Shown: positions 17,595 through 26,993 of the stretch, piece after piece
Position numbering within the stretch: position 1 is the first letter of the stretch
Layout of the letters: every line of letters starts with the position of its first letter
Source: an uncultured bacterium
GTDB lineage: Bacteria; Vulcanimicrobiota; Xenobia; Xenobiales; Xenobiaceae
Assembly (NCBI GenBank): GCA_934644775.1
Contig: CAKUDB010000010.1
Coordinates: forward strand, 1 to 64,000
Length of the DNA: 64,000 nucleotides
Direction of reading: 5' to 3'
Translations under genes and position numbers: made by a program
Notes under the pieces: model-generated
What the model was told of the DNA's origin: nothing
The model's database searches: none
Seen by the model: the letters and a program-made list of their open reading frames with translations, nothing else

Positions 17595-18932
17595 ATGGAA
17601 ATAAAAAATATGGCCACATTTTCTATCCTTACTTTAGGATGTCGAGCTAATCAAGCTGATTCTGAATTGCTAGGAGAAATCTTAAAGCAACATGGACTTA
17701 AACAGGTTCAAGTTAGTGAATCGGCCGATTTAGGCATAGTTAATTCTTGTACGGTAACAGCCGAAGCTGATCGCAAAGCCGGGCAGATGGTGCGTCGCTT
17801 GAGCAAAATATGTCGTTTTGTAATGGTGACTGGGTGCGGAGCAGCCGCTCGGGGTGGCCTCATTACTAGAAATATGCTGGCAGAAAATGTGATAATTCTA
17901 CCTCCCGGACAGAGGGAAAAAATTATAGATCATCTTCCCTTTACCGCCAAAGAACTAAAAGTTGATAATCTTTCTCAAAGCTCAAAAGAGGGAGTCTCTT
18001 CTCTCTCTTTTGAGCAAACTAGGAAAGAGAGTGTCCAGCATAGGGCCAGAGCTCTACTTAAAGTACAAGAGGGGTGTAATCATATGTGTACTTTTTGTAT
18101 AGTCCCTATGGTGCGCGGCCCTCTAGTAAGTTTTAGCCCTGAAGAGCTGATCCCTAAAGTAAAGAAATTAGCTGAAGAAGGATACCGCGAGATCGTTTTG
18201 ACCGGTACCCATTTAGCTTTGTGGGGTCGAGACAGCCGCTCGAAAAAGCAAGCTAAAGCTGAAGGCAAGCCAGAAAAAAACTTTGCCGATTTGCTGGAAG
18301 CTTTAATAAAGAATACTCAAGAAGTGCGTTTTAGAATCAGCTCAATAGAGCCTATGTCTTTTCCTGAGCCTATTCTCGATTTAATGGTCGCTTATCCAGA
18401 TAGATTGTGTCCCCATTTGCATTTAGTTATTCAACATGCCAGTGATAAAATTTTGGCTGCTATGCACCGAGACTACACTTTAGCCGAATATGATAGCTTA
18501 GCGGAAAAGTTTTTAAGTAAAGTTCCCGGTGCTTGCCTTACTACCGATATTTTGGTGGGATTCCCTGGAGAAACAGAAGAAGATGTGGCCATTTTGGAAA
18601 AATATTTACGGCGACGCCAATTTTACCATTTACATGTCTTTCCCTATTCTCAACGGCAGGGTACTGTAGCGGCCAAATTAGCCGGGCAAATTTCCGAACA
18701 GGTAAAAAAAGAACGGGTTAGAAAAATCATAGAGCTTGGCGCTCAGAGTGCCGAAATGGTCTATAATTCTTTTGTAGGTACAACACGTCAAGTATTAGCT
18801 GAGCGTCCTTCTGGGCGTGAAGGCTTTTTAACCGGTACAGCCGACAATTTTTTGACTGTAGAATTTCCCGGAAAGATTTCCGACATTGGCAAAATTATGC
18901 CTATAGAAATTAGGAGGCACAATGAGTTTTAG
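17595..18932 (+). CDS. mtaB: tRNA t6A37 methylthiotransferase
   Basis: A radical-SAM enzyme that adds the 2-methylthio group to t6A at position 37 of tRNAs reading ANN codons. The N-terminal UPF0004 domain has the three cluster cysteines (LGCRANQ, NSCTV, TGCGAA). The radical-SAM motif is CNHMCTFC, and a TRAM domain closes the chain. 445 residues is normal. LGCRANQADSE places it with MtaB rather than MiaB or RimO. A second ATG five codons in (17610) is an equally possible start. It overlaps pyk by 11 bases. Confidence 0.93.
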   Translation: MEIKNMATFSILTLGCRANQADSELLGEILKQHGLKQVQVSESADLGIVNSCTVTAEADRKAGQMVRRLSKICRFVMVTGCGAAARGGLITRNMLAENVIILPPGQREKIIDHLPFTAKELKVDNLSQSSKEGVSSLSFEQTRKESVQHRARALLKVQEGCNHMCTFCIVPMVRGPLVSFSPEELIPKVKKLAEEGYREIVLTGTHLALWGRDSRSKKQAKAEGKPEKNFADLLEALIKNTQEVRFRISSIEPMSFPEPILDLMVAYPDRLCPHLHLVIQHASDKILAAMHRDYTLAEYDSLAEKFLSKVPGACLTTDILVGFPGETEEDVAILEKYLRRRQFYHLHVFPYSQRQGTVAAKLAGQISEQVKKERVRKIIELGAQSAEMVYNSFVGTTRQVLAERPSGREGFLTGTADNFLTVEFPGKISDIGKIMPIEIRRHNEF

Positions 18933-20337
18933 ACGTACCAAGATTGTGGCCACAATAGGGCCGGCTTCTCAAGATGAACAAATGCTTACTAAATTGGTTA
19001 AAGCCGGTATTAATGTTGCCCGCTTAAACTTCTCTCACGGAACTCATGATAGCCATCAAGAGCTTTATAACCGTTTGCGCAAAGTTAGTGCTGAAAATGG
19101 AGCTTTTCTTACTGTTTTACAAGACTTGTGCGGCCCCAAAATCCGCTTAGGCACTATTAAGAGTGGAAGCGTTATGGAAGTAGGCCAAACTTGTATATTT
19201 ACTGCCGAAGAGGTCGAGGGCGACGCTCATCTTATGCACGTCTCTTATCCTCTCTTAGCTGAAGAAGTACAACCTGGAAGTATGATTTTGCTGGACGATG
19301 GTTCTTTGCAATGTCAAGTAGAAGAAGTTAAAGATGGTAAAGTTTACGCTAAAGTATTAGTCGGCGGCCCAATTAGCTCGCATAAAGGTGTCAACTTGCC
19401 AGGCACCAAGCTGTCAGTACCTTCTTTAACTGAAAAAGATGCTGACGATTTGCGCTTCGGTCTAAAAATGGGTGTCGATTATGTCGCTATGTCTTTCGTA
19501 CGCAGTCCCAAAGATGTGGAGCCTGCTCGTCAGATTATGGATGAAGTCGGTATCTATCGTCCCATTATTGCTAAAATCGAAAAGCCTGAAGCTTTAAATT
19601 GTATTGAAGAAATAGTTGAAGCTTTCGATGGCATTATGGTGGCTAGAGGAGACTTGGGTGTAGAAATGCCTATTGATGATATTCCTGTCGTCCAAAAGCG
19701 CCTGATCCATTTGGCTAGAAAAAAATATAAACCGGTTATTTGCGCTACGCAAATGCTCGACTCGATGATTCGCAATCCACGTCCGACCAGGGCGGAAGTT
19801 ACTGATATAGCTAATGCAATTTTTGACGGTGTCGACGCAGTAATGCTTTCTGGAGAAACAGCTTCTGGTGCCTACCCTGAGGAAGCGGTCAAGGTAATGG
19901 CTGGTGTGGCTACTAAAGCTGAAGCTTGTCTTCCTTACGATGAAATATTTACTATGGATTTCGATAAAGAAGAGCGCCCCAATTTGGGCTGCGATATAGC
20001 TTTAAGTGCTTGCGAAATAGCCGAGGCTTCTAAGGCTAAGGCTATCTTGGCTTGTACTGCCGAAGGCCATACCGCCAGGTGTCTTTCCCACTTTAGGCCT
20101 CGAACTTTGGTTGTGGGAGTAGCTTATGACGAAACGGTAGCCAGACAAATGAACCTTTTATTTGGTGTAGCTCCAGCTCTAATTAAAAAATCAGAAAATA
20201 TAGGTGGTATGGTACTAGGCTCTACTAATGAAGCTATGCGTCGCGGCTTTATAGATAAGGGTGATAAAGTTATCGTGGTGGCCGGTTTCCCTCCGGGTGA
20301 GCCTACCAACTGTATATTCGTTAATACTGCTAGATAA
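18922..20337 (+). CDS. pyk: Pyruvate kinase
   Basis: Converts phosphoenolpyruvate and ADP to pyruvate and ATP. The sequence begins RRTKIVATIGPAS and carries the active-site lysine segment IIAKIEKPEAL and the magnesium-binding GIMVARGDLGVE. At 471 residues it has the A, B and C domains but no extra C-terminal PEP-utilising domain. AGGAGG lies six bases before the ATG, inside the end of mtaB, so the two genes share a transcript. A strong terminator follows. Confidence 0.97.
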   Translation: MSFRRTKIVATIGPASQDEQMLTKLVKAGINVARLNFSHGTHDSHQELYNRLRKVSAENGAFLTVLQDLCGPKIRLGTIKSGSVMEVGQTCIFTAEEVEGDAHLMHVSYPLLAEEVQPGSMILLDDGSLQCQVEEVKDGKVYAKVLVGGPISSHKGVNLPGTKLSVPSLTEKDADDLRFGLKMGVDYVAMSFVRSPKDVEPARQIMDEVGIYRPIIAKIEKPEALNCIEEIVEAFDGIMVARGDLGVEMPIDDIPVVQKRLIHLARKKYKPVICATQMLDSMIRNPRPTRAEVTDIANAIFDGVDAVMLSGETASGAYPEEAVKVMAGVATKAEACLPYDEIFTMDFDKEERPNLGCDIALSACEIAEASKAKAILACTAEGHTARCLSHFRPRTLVVGVAYDETVARQMNLLFGVAPALIKKSENIGGMVLGSTNEAMRRGFIDKGDKVIVVAGFPPGEPTNCIFVNTAR

Positions 20338-20399
20338 GATAAAAGAACTTTATTGTTCTAGCCGCTATCCCTAATTTGTTAGGGGAGCGTATTCTCTCC

Positions 20400-20447
20400 A
20401 AAAACTAAGAGAGGCAACTTATGAATAAGTCGCCTCTCTTAGTTTTT
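20400..20447. terminator. Strong bidirectional terminator after pyk
   Basis: AAAAACTAAGAGAGGC pairs perfectly with GCCTCTCTTAGTTTTT, and the inner bases ACTTAT/ATAAGT extend the stem. T runs occur on both strands, serving pyk and the converging TPR gene. Confidence 0.93.
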
Positions 20448-20458
20448 GATTACTTTAA

Positions 20459-21586
20459 TTATTTTTTCAATTTACTGGCGATACGCTCTAAGTCCATCTT
20501 TACCATAGGGTGGTTGCCATTTATTTGCTGACACTTTACAAAGTGGGCTTGGGCCGACTTAAGATCTTCACGATTTTTGTTTAAGTCGTAACGCCTCTCA
20601 TAGCAACAACCTAAATAGTGCTCAACTTCGGCATTATTGCCTCCGTAAGCTTTAGCTGCAGCTGTCAAACTCAAAATAGCGCTCTCAATATCGCCGTCGC
20701 GATAGGCAATTAAACCAGCTCCCAATAAAGCTTGTGGAGCAGTAGCGTTAAGTTTCAAAGCTTGAGCATACAAGTCTTTGGCTTTGCTAATACTGCCTAC
20801 CTTAAGGGCTTCGTAGCCCTGACCGGCTAAAGCGATGGCCTTACTATTGTCTGAAGTAGCGATAGGTAAATTGGCTAAACCTCCCACCGGTAAGGCAGAA
20901 GAATCGGTTCCACCTTTGGGCACAAAAGTAGCTTTGGCCAGAGCTTCTTCGATTTTGGCTAACTCGCGCTTGGCAGGCTCGTGCTTAGAGTCGAGTTTAA
21001 CACATTCTTTCAAATGGTCGCGAGCTAACTCAATTTCGGAGCGCTGTAATTCCAAAAGGGACATTCTGTAATAGCACTCGGCACGGCGGTAATTCTTTTT
21101 GGCTAAGTCTTCATAGATAGGGTAACAATCGATATTGTTGCCAGCATCTTGAAGTACAGAAGCTTTGTAAAATTGGGCCTCTTTATTGTCTGGCTCTAAA
21201 ATACAGACATTATTGATAAGATCCAGCGACATAGAGAAGTTGCCCAACTTACGGAAAAGTTGAGACATTTGCATACGATAATCGGTCTTGCGCCCAACTA
21301 CTTGGCCGGCCAAATCGCCTACATAGGCGAAACGCACGGCGTCTTCTACTTGTCCGTTGTCGATACTCCATTTTATGCGCGCTTCTACACGTTCAAAAAA
21401 GCTCTTGTCAATCAGTCTGGTATTGTCTTTTAAAACGGTGGACCAGGCTTCTACGGGAGCGGAAAACACTCGACGCAGCATCAAAACTTGTGAAGCTTCA
21501 TCGGCAGCTTGAACCGGAGCGGCAAAACTTAGGGATATTCCTAATAATGCAGCTGCAGCAAAGCTAGTTATAAAATGTTTACTCAT
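20459..21586 (-). CDS. Exported tetratricopeptide-repeat protein
   Basis: 375 residues with a clear signal peptide (1-27, cleavage after PVQA). TPR-type helical pairs run from about residue 95 to the end, for example AECYYRMSLLELQRSEIELA and SKAKDLYAQALKLNATAPQA. It probably acts in the periplasm as a binding scaffold; no enzyme motif is visible. GAGGAA before the ATG supports the start. It ends at the terminator shared with pyk and is likely a single-gene unit. Confidence 0.87.
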   Translation of the reverse strand: MSKHFITSFAAAALLGISLSFAAPVQAADEASQVLMLRRVFSAPVEAWSTVLKDNTRLIDKSFFERVEARIKWSIDNGQVEDAVRFAYVGDLAGQVVGRKTDYRMQMSQLFRKLGNFSMSLDLINNVCILEPDNKEAQFYKASVLQDAGNNIDCYPIYEDLAKKNYRRAECYYRMSLLELQRSEIELARDHLKECVKLDSKHEPAKRELAKIEEALAKATFVPKGGTDSSALPVGGLANLPIATSDNSKAIALAGQGYEALKVGSISKAKDLYAQALKLNATAPQALLGAGLIAYRDGDIESAILSLTAAAKAYGGNNAEVEHYLGCCYERRYDLNKNREDLKSAQAHFVKCQQINGNHPMVKMDLERIASKLKK

Positions 21587-21685
21587 AGTGTTCCTCGCAC
21601 ATTATCTTCGCCTCATGGTTCTATTTAAAAGGCGTCGCTTCCTACCTGTCGACTTAGTAGCCTCCCATCCTAGCTAAACTATAGA

Positions 21686-22234
21686 TTAGTGCTCTTTCTT
21701 GTTGCTGCTTTCTACTTCTTCGTGGTGTTTATAACTATCGTGATGATGAATCTCTTCAAATTGACCCACCGAGCGATTTTTGCGTACATTATTCCAAGCA
21801 AAATAACGCCCATTCATGGCGATATAAACACCATTAGGTAAAGTTTGTACAAAAGCCAAAGCACTGCCTAGGTTGAAGAGTCCGTCGGAGCTGCCGAAGG
21901 CGTAAGGGATCATAGCCCCAGTCAAGACGATAGTTTTGTCCTTAATACGTTCACCTAGATACTTGGCCGTCAGTTCCATAGTGTCGGTACCGTGAGTAAT
22001 GACAATGCGCTCATTTTCGCTTTTCATACACGAAGAACAGATAATCTCTCGGTCGCTGTCGCTCATTTCCAAACTATCGATCATCATTAGGGTGCGCACT
22101 TCTACGTTAGTTAAATTTCGCCCTAAGCGCAGCATTTCGTGTAAATGGCTATCCTGGAAGTAAAGTCTGCCATGTAATTCGTCATATTCCTTGTCAAAAG
22201 TACCGCCGGTAACAAAAATACGGATATTTTTCAT
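21686..22234 (-). CDS. Short asparaginase-domain protein
   Basis: 182 residues covering only the N-terminal half of the L-asparaginase fold. The first active-site loop (VTGGTFDKEYDE) and the second (THGTDTMELTAKYL) are both present, with TGAMIPYAFGSSDG. This matches a family of stand-alone asparaginase-domain proteins rather than a broken full-length enzyme, since the frame ends naturally with a charged His/Glu tail. Whether it hydrolyses asparagine is unknown. It lies 96 bases after the aminotransferase gene on the same strand, which could suggest shared aspartate/asparagine metabolism. Confidence 0.85.
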   Translation of the reverse strand: MKNIRIFVTGGTFDKEYDELHGRLYFQDSHLHEMLRLGRNLTNVEVRTLMMIDSLEMSDSDREIICSSCMKSENERIVITHGTDTMELTAKYLGERIKDKTIVLTGAMIPYAFGSSDGLFNLGSALAFVQTLPNGVYIAMNGRYFAWNNVRKNRSVGQFEEIHHHDSYKHHEEVESSNKKEH

Positions 22235-22330
22235 GCTTCTTTCTTATACCACTATTAGAGAGCGCAGGCAGAAAATCTATTCCCACCAGCGCTCATTTAT
22301 TTTTTTGAGAGATAGAGACTTGGCCTAATA

Positions 22331-23533
22331 TTACTTAAGCGAAGCCATATAGGAGGAGATTCTGTCCATCCCTTTATCTATTAGCTCCATACTGGTAGCA
22401 AAGCTAAGCCTAATATGATTGGCAGCGCCAAAATCTTCGCCGGGAACAACTGCTACTTGGACATTATCAAGTAATGATTCGGCTAACTCTTGGGCACTGT
22501 TAATGGAGCGTCCTTGAGGATCTTTCTTGCCAAAGTAGGCGCTAATATCGGGGAAAGCATAAAAAGCTCCGGTAGGGCGCGAACATTTTATATGGGGAAT
22601 TTCCATAAGGCGCTCGTAAATATGGGCGGCGCGTTTGGCAAATTCCTTTACCATATCGGTGACAGAGTCTTGAGGGCCATGTAAGGCTTCAATTAAGGCG
22701 GCAAAATTGCTGGCTGTAATATTGGAAGTCATTTGGCTTTGCAACTTGGTCATACCGGCGATAATCTCTTCGGAAGCGACGGCGTAACCGATACGCCAGC
22801 CGGTCATAGCATAAGCTTTACTGAGTCCGTTGATGGTAATAACTCGTTCACTTAATTCAGGATTGGCGCAAGCAAAACTTAAGAAAGGATAATCGGCGTA
22901 GATTAAACGCTCATAAATTTCATCAGAAATAACGAAAAGCTGCGGATGCTTAACAATTACGGCTGCCAGAGCCTTAATCTCTTCGGGAGTGTAGCTTATA
23001 CCGGCTGGATTAGAAGGAGAGCAAAGCATAAAAACACGACTTTTAGGAGTAATAGCGGCTTCTAATTGCTCGGGCGTCACCTTAAAATCGTTACAAGGAT
23101 CAGTTTCGACTACTTTTACGATACCGCCTACTAACTTAATGTGCTCGGGATAGCTTACCCAGTAAGGCGAGGGCAAAAGCACCTCGTCGCCGGGATTAAC
23201 TAAAGTTAGGAAACTTAGGAATAAGGCTAATTTGGCACCGGTGGAAATGATGACGTTTTTAGGAGTTATGGAGCGATCAAAGCGCTTTTTGAAGTAGTCG
23301 GCTACCGCTTGGCGAGCTTGGATTGTTCCTGGGGTAGCTTCATAGCGGGTGGCTCCGTGGTGCAGAGCATAACAAGCGGCTTCAATAATATTTTCTGGAG
23401 TAGAAAAATCAGGTTCGCCGGCTCCAAAACTAACAACATCGGCTCCTGCAGCTTTGAGAGCTTTGGCTTTGGCATTTACTACCAAAGTAGAGGAGGGCTT
23501 AACATTCATTACGCGATTGGATAAAACGATCAT
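22331..23533 (-). CDS. aspC: Pyridoxal-phosphate aminotransferase, aspartate type
   Basis: Fold-type I aminotransferase of the AspC/AspB group, exchanging amino groups between aspartate (or similar) and 2-oxoglutarate. Signatures include SFGAGEPDFSTPENI, SNPAGISYTPEE, SDEIYERLIY and the PLP lysine in NGLSKAYAMTGWRIGYA. I set the start at the ATG (MIVLSNRV) because AAGGAG lies seven bases ahead; a TTG 48 bases further up lacks a ribosome site. The resulting 400 residues is the normal length. Exact substrate specificity is not readable. Confidence 0.93.
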   Translation of the reverse strand: MIVLSNRVMNVKPSSTLVVNAKAKALKAAGADVVSFGAGEPDFSTPENIIEAACYALHHGATRYEATPGTIQARQAVADYFKKRFDRSITPKNVIISTGAKLALFLSFLTLVNPGDEVLLPSPYWVSYPEHIKLVGGIVKVVETDPCNDFKVTPEQLEAAITPKSRVFMLCSPSNPAGISYTPEEIKALAAVIVKHPQLFVISDEIYERLIYADYPFLSFACANPELSERVITINGLSKAYAMTGWRIGYAVASEEIIAGMTKLQSQMTSNITASNFAALIEALHGPQDSVTDMVKEFAKRAAHIYERLMEIPHIKCSRPTGAFYAFPDISAYFGKKDPQGRSINSAQELAESLLDNVQVAVVPGEDFGAANHIRLSFATSMELIDKGMDRISSYMASLK

Positions 23534-23841
23534 ATTATCTCCTTGGTATCCTATGGCTGACAGCTGTAAAAAGTTATCCAAGATCCGCCCCTAGATTCTG
23601 CTTCAAAATTGCTCCTCCCTCTCTTTTTAGCTAAAAAAAAGCCTAAATTAGGCACAAAAAATCTAAGAATAGTCGCCAGCTAGGGAAAGAAAAAAATGGG
23701 ATATTACCCCCTTAATATGAAGGCCTAAAAGTAGGAAAAACTCTTATTGTGTAATATTAACAGGCGGGAACTGCTTCGAGGCGCGGCTCCCTCCGTTTGT
23801 GTGGTTATAAGGCTTTGCGCCAAGAGAGGAAATTCAAATAT
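23534..23841. other. Intergenic region between aspC and feoA (divergent)
   Basis: No gene is visible. It must hold the promoters of both divergent units, but I find no convincing -35/-10 pair and no clear Fur or DtxR box. It contains the small palindrome with a T run described separately. Confidence 0.5.
23633..23653 (-). promoter_or_regulatory. Possible attenuator in the aspC leader
   Basis: The palindrome GCCTAAATTAGGC is followed, on the minus strand, by eight T. It lies about 100 bases upstream of the aspC start, and no minus-strand gene lies before it, so it could terminate transcripts early. The stem is only 5-6 bp, so the call is weak. Confidence 0.3.
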
Positions 23842-24108
23842 TTGAAAACTAAAGACAATGTAATTGCAGAGAGTCGGACTTTGGCTGAGCTTGTACCCGG
23901 AGATACGGCTACCATCGAGACTTTTAAAGAAGTAGGCCCTAATGTGCGTCGCATTATGACATTGGGTATAAATGCTGGAGCTATTGTAAAAATGATACGT
24001 CGTGCGCCTTTGGGAGATCCTCTAGAGTTTGAAGTTAACGGTTGTTTACTCACTTTGAGGAGTGAGGATGCTGCTTCGATTGTTATAGGGGGAATACAAC
24101 ATGGCTAA
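23842..24108 (+). CDS. feoA: Ferrous iron transport protein A
   Basis: A small SH3-like cytoplasmic partner of FeoB. The core TLAELVPGDTATIETF, LGINAGAIVKMIRRAPLGDP and EFEVNGCLLTLR is typical. No ATG exists near the N-terminus. The TTG used here has GAGAGGA 11 bases ahead and gives 88 residues. Another in-frame TTG at 23797 would add 15 residues without a ribosome site. The gene overlaps feoB by eight bases, the first joint of the feoABC operon. Confidence 0.9.
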   Translation: MKTKDNVIAESRTLAELVPGDTATIETFKEVGPNVRRIMTLGINAGAIVKMIRRAPLGDPLEFEVNGCLLTLRSEDAASIVIGGIQHG

Positions 24109-26449
24109 AGCTTGCTGTCATTGCAAAGAGGTGAATCTTGTCGGCAGCAAAGGTGATAAGCCAACCGACGCTGACCGTCTTTTTGTGATGGTAGGCAACC
24201 CGAATGTCGGTAAAACAACGCTAATTAACGCTATTTCTGGTGCTTCCCTGCGTATTGGCAACTGGCCCGGTACTACTGTAGAGCGCATGGAAACCCACTT
24301 TATATACCATTGCCGTTCCCAAGAATTGTCAGATTCTGGTACTCCCCAAGAAAATGATACCCAAAGTACCGGTGTCGAGGCAGAGTCTGAGACTAAGCAG
24401 TCTACCAACTCGGTTCTTTCTTCCCAGCCAGAAGAAGCCGAAGAGGCTTCTATTAAGGTCCATTTGGTCGATTTGCCTGGAGCTTACGGTTTGGCGGCTT
24501 CCAGTGCAGAAGAAAAAGTCACTCGTGACGAGTTGCTTACTCGTATGCCTGATGCGGTTATCGATGTAATAGACGCAGGCAACTTAGAGCGCAATTTAGC
24601 TATGACTATCGAGCTTATAGAGCTGGGTGTGCCTGTAGTGGTAGCTCTGAATTTACTCGATGAAGCCAAAGAAAAGGGTATGAAGCCTAACATTGAGGCT
24701 TTATCTGAAGCTTTGGATTTACCCGTAGTACCTACGGTAGCTGTCAAAGAAGAAGGCGTACAGGAACTTATGCGCCATGCCATAGCCGCTAAGCGCAGTA
24801 AGCTCAAGATAGAGTATCCTGCCGAGATAGAAAAAGCCATTGAAGATCTGTCCTCCTTTTTGGATACTCCGGCTGCTCGTTGGATCTCCGTAGCTGCTCT
24901 AGTCGGCGACAAGTTGGAAGACTTAGATAAGCCTATTGAGGGCCCCGCTCAAGAAGAGAGCGAAAGAGCTCACCAATCTATCAAGATTCCTTCCGACTTT
25001 AGAAAGAAGGCTGAGTATTATCGTAAAAAGTTCGCTGAAAGTGGTATCGATTGTTTCTTAGAAATTGCCGATACTCGCTATCGCTTAGCTAGAAAACTGG
25101 CTGAACTAGGCCAATCTGCTCCAGCGGGCGTCCATAAGCTTACCGCTGCTATAGACAAAGTAGTGTTGCATCCTATTTTTGGTATACCGATCTTTTTGTT
25201 CTGTATGCTGATTTTGTTTCGCTTTACTTTCGCCTTTTCAGATCCGTGGGTTGCTTGGCTTAACACTATAAAAGAAGTTTTTATGGGCTGGACTGCTTCG
25301 ATAGAAATGCCCAATATGGTGCGCTCATTTGTTATGAACGGCGTCTTGGAAGGTTTAGGTACAGTTTTGGCCTTTACTCCAGTTCTGTTTGTACTTTATG
25401 TGGGCATGAGCGTTTTGGAATCTAGCGGTTTCCTGGCCAGATCAGCTTTTTTGGTCGATCGCATTATGAAAGCTATGCACTTACCTGGTAAAGCTTTCAT
25501 TCCCATGCTAGTTGGTGTCGGTTGCAATGTCCCTGGCATTGTGGCTACTCGCACTTTAGAGTCTTTTAACGAGCGCTTGAGAGTGGCTATGGCCGTTCCC
25601 TTTGCACCTTGCAGCGCCAGAATGGCTGTTTTTGCCTTCTTTGCCACGATCTTCTTTCCCAAAAATCCCTCTTACGCTCTATTTTTCATCTACACGATAA
25701 GTATTATCATGGGCTTATTTACCATTTTGCTCATGAGTAAGATCTTACATTCAGATGAAACTGGCTCCATTATGGAGTTACCTCCTTACCGGTTGCCAAC
25801 TATGAAAGTTATTTGGAAGCAAGCTTGGGCTCGCACTTTGAGCTTCCTGGAAAGCGCCGGCGGAGCTATTTTTATTGCCGTTATCTTTGTCTGGGTTATC
25901 AACAGCTTCCCTGTAGGTAGCGTAGATGGTAGCTATTTTGCCCGCTTGTCTCGTATTTTTACCAATTTTACTGCCACTTTCGGTATTACCGATTGGCACT
26001 TAGCCGGAGCTTTGGTGCCCGGTTTTGTTGCTAAAGAGGTTGTAGTTGGCTCATTAGCAGTTAGCTACTTTGGAGCCAGCGGTGAGGTAGCTTCTCTGAC
26101 GCTGGGTAGCGGTTTGGAACAGATTGCCGTTAGCTTTATGGAAGCCATTATCGATACTTTTAAGGCTGTATTCCAGCTTTTCGGTTTGGTTAGCTTTGGT
26201 GACGACTCCGACGGAGGCTCGGCCGGTTTAGCTGCTAAGATTCTTACTTGTGCTTCTCCGCGAGCTATTTTAGCTTACATGGTTTATGTGTTGCTTTATA
26301 TGCCTTGCGTAGGTACCTTAAGTGCTTTGAAAACTGAGTTTGGCTGGAAATGGACTGGCTTTTCTATAGCTTACTCTCTGATAGTGGCTTGGATTTTAGC
26401 TGTAATTGTCTACCATCTCCCTTTGGGTAACTGGTTAGCCGGACTCTAG
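24101..26449 (+). CDS. feoB: Ferrous iron transporter B
   Basis: Inner-membrane Fe(II) transporter with a cytoplasmic GTPase domain. G1 is GNPNVGKTT (32-40) and the G2 region is GNWPGTTVERME. G3 is VDLPGAYG, and G4-type ALNLLDEAKEKGM follows. The membrane domain has the usual Gate motifs (GVGCNVPGIVATRTLE, PFAPCSARMAVFAFFA). Two oddities appear: an N-terminal CCHC stretch (5-8) and an acidic, Ser/Gln-rich insertion of about 45 residues between G2 and G3 (about 75-120). It is followed after 28 bases by feoC. Confidence 0.97.
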   Translation: MAKACCHCKEVNLVGSKGDKPTDADRLFVMVGNPNVGKTTLINAISGASLRIGNWPGTTVERMETHFIYHCRSQELSDSGTPQENDTQSTGVEAESETKQSTNSVLSSQPEEAEEASIKVHLVDLPGAYGLAASSAEEKVTRDELLTRMPDAVIDVIDAGNLERNLAMTIELIELGVPVVVALNLLDEAKEKGMKPNIEALSEALDLPVVPTVAVKEEGVQELMRHAIAAKRSKLKIEYPAEIEKAIEDLSSFLDTPAARWISVAALVGDKLEDLDKPIEGPAQEESERAHQSIKIPSDFRKKAEYYRKKFAESGIDCFLEIADTRYRLARKLAELGQSAPAGVHKLTAAIDKVVLHPIFGIPIFLFCMLILFRFTFAFSDPWVAWLNTIKEVFMGWTASIEMPNMVRSFVMNGVLEGLGTVLAFTPVLFVLYVGMSVLESSGFLARSAFLVDRIMKAMHLPGKAFIPMLVGVGCNVPGIVATRTLESFNERLRVAMAVPFAPCSARMAVFAFFATIFFPKNPSYALFFIYTISIIMGLFTILLMSKILHSDETGSIMELPPYRLPTMKVIWKQAWARTLSFLESAGGAIFIAVIFVWVINSFPVGSVDGSYFARLSRIFTNFTATFGITDWHLAGALVPGFVAKEVVVGSLAVSYFGASGEVASLTLGSGLEQIAVSFMEAIIDTFKAVFQLFGLVSFGDDSDGGSAGLAAKILTCASPRAILAYMVYVLLYMPCVGTLSALKTEFGWKWTGFSIAYSLIVAWILAVIVYHLPLGNWLAGL

Positions 26450-26477
26450 TTTTAGCTATAGTCGGGCAGGAGGTGCC

Positions 26478-26747
26478 ATGATCAAAGATTTATTGCGTTG
26501 TGTAGCTCAAGAAAAATCTTGGCCAGAGATTGCTTCTGAGCTTGGCTGCTCGGCCCAAGTGTTGGAGGCTATGCTCGATCAATTGGAGCAAGGTGGCTAC
26601 TTAGTTCGCCAGGGGAGCGACTCTTCTGAGTGTGCTCCCACTGCTTGCCAGGCTTGTCTTTACAAAAAGATGTGTGCTGCCAAGGCAAAAATCAACGTCT
26701 GGAGCCTAACTGAAAAAGGCCGCCAAGCCGCCGAAATGAACGATTAA
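26478..26747 (+). CDS. feoC: FeoC-like regulator with Fe-S cysteines
   Basis: An 89-residue winged-helix protein (residues 1-48, 73-85). Between helix and wing, Cys52, Cys57, Cys60 and Cys66 form the CX4CX2CX5C pattern known from FeoC iron-sulfur proteins, which tune FeoB stability or feo transcription in response to iron or oxygen. AGGAGGT lies directly before the ATG. As the last gene of feoABC it is closed by a strong terminator. Confidence 0.9.
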   Translation: MIKDLLRCVAQEKSWPEIASELGCSAQVLEAMLDQLEQGGYLVRQGSDSSECAPTACQACLYKKMCAAKAKINVWSLTEKGRQAAEMND

Positions 26748-26768
26748 GTTCGGCCTTGGATCTACATT

Positions 26769-26819
26769 AAAAAGCACTTCTCGCCAGTTGCTAAAAGCTA
26801 AGGTGAGAAGTGCTTTTTT
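26769..26819 (+). terminator. Strong terminator of the feo operon
   Basis: AAAAAGCACTTCTCGCC pairs with GGTGAGAAGTGCTTTTT (one G-U) around a 16-base loop and ends in a T6 run. It also marks the left edge of the defence island. Confidence 0.95.
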
Positions 26820-26930
26820 CTAATAATTTTTCTAATATTAGGATATTAGCAAATTATTAGATAATCTATCAAGAGCGTCATTGTTTTTATAAAATCGCAA
26901 TTTAGTAAATCATAATCAACTAAGTTTTAA

Positions 26931-26960
26931 TTGACTAAAATATAGTTTTGTTAATATAAT
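26931..26960 (+). promoter_or_regulatory. Sigma-70-type promoter of the defence island
   Basis: TTGACT and TATAAT are separated by 18 bases, in an A/T-rich region 34 bases before the GTG start of the DUF234 ATPase gene. It is the clearest housekeeping promoter in the window and implies steady expression of the island. Confidence 0.75.
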
Positions 26961-26993
26961 GGGCGTATTAGCGGAAATAGGTGGTGCTTTTCA

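Noticed and set aside
21686..22234. A truncated full-length L-asparaginase
   Set aside because: No C-terminal half is found downstream in any frame, both active-site loops are intact, and short single-domain forms are a known family, so I treat it as complete.
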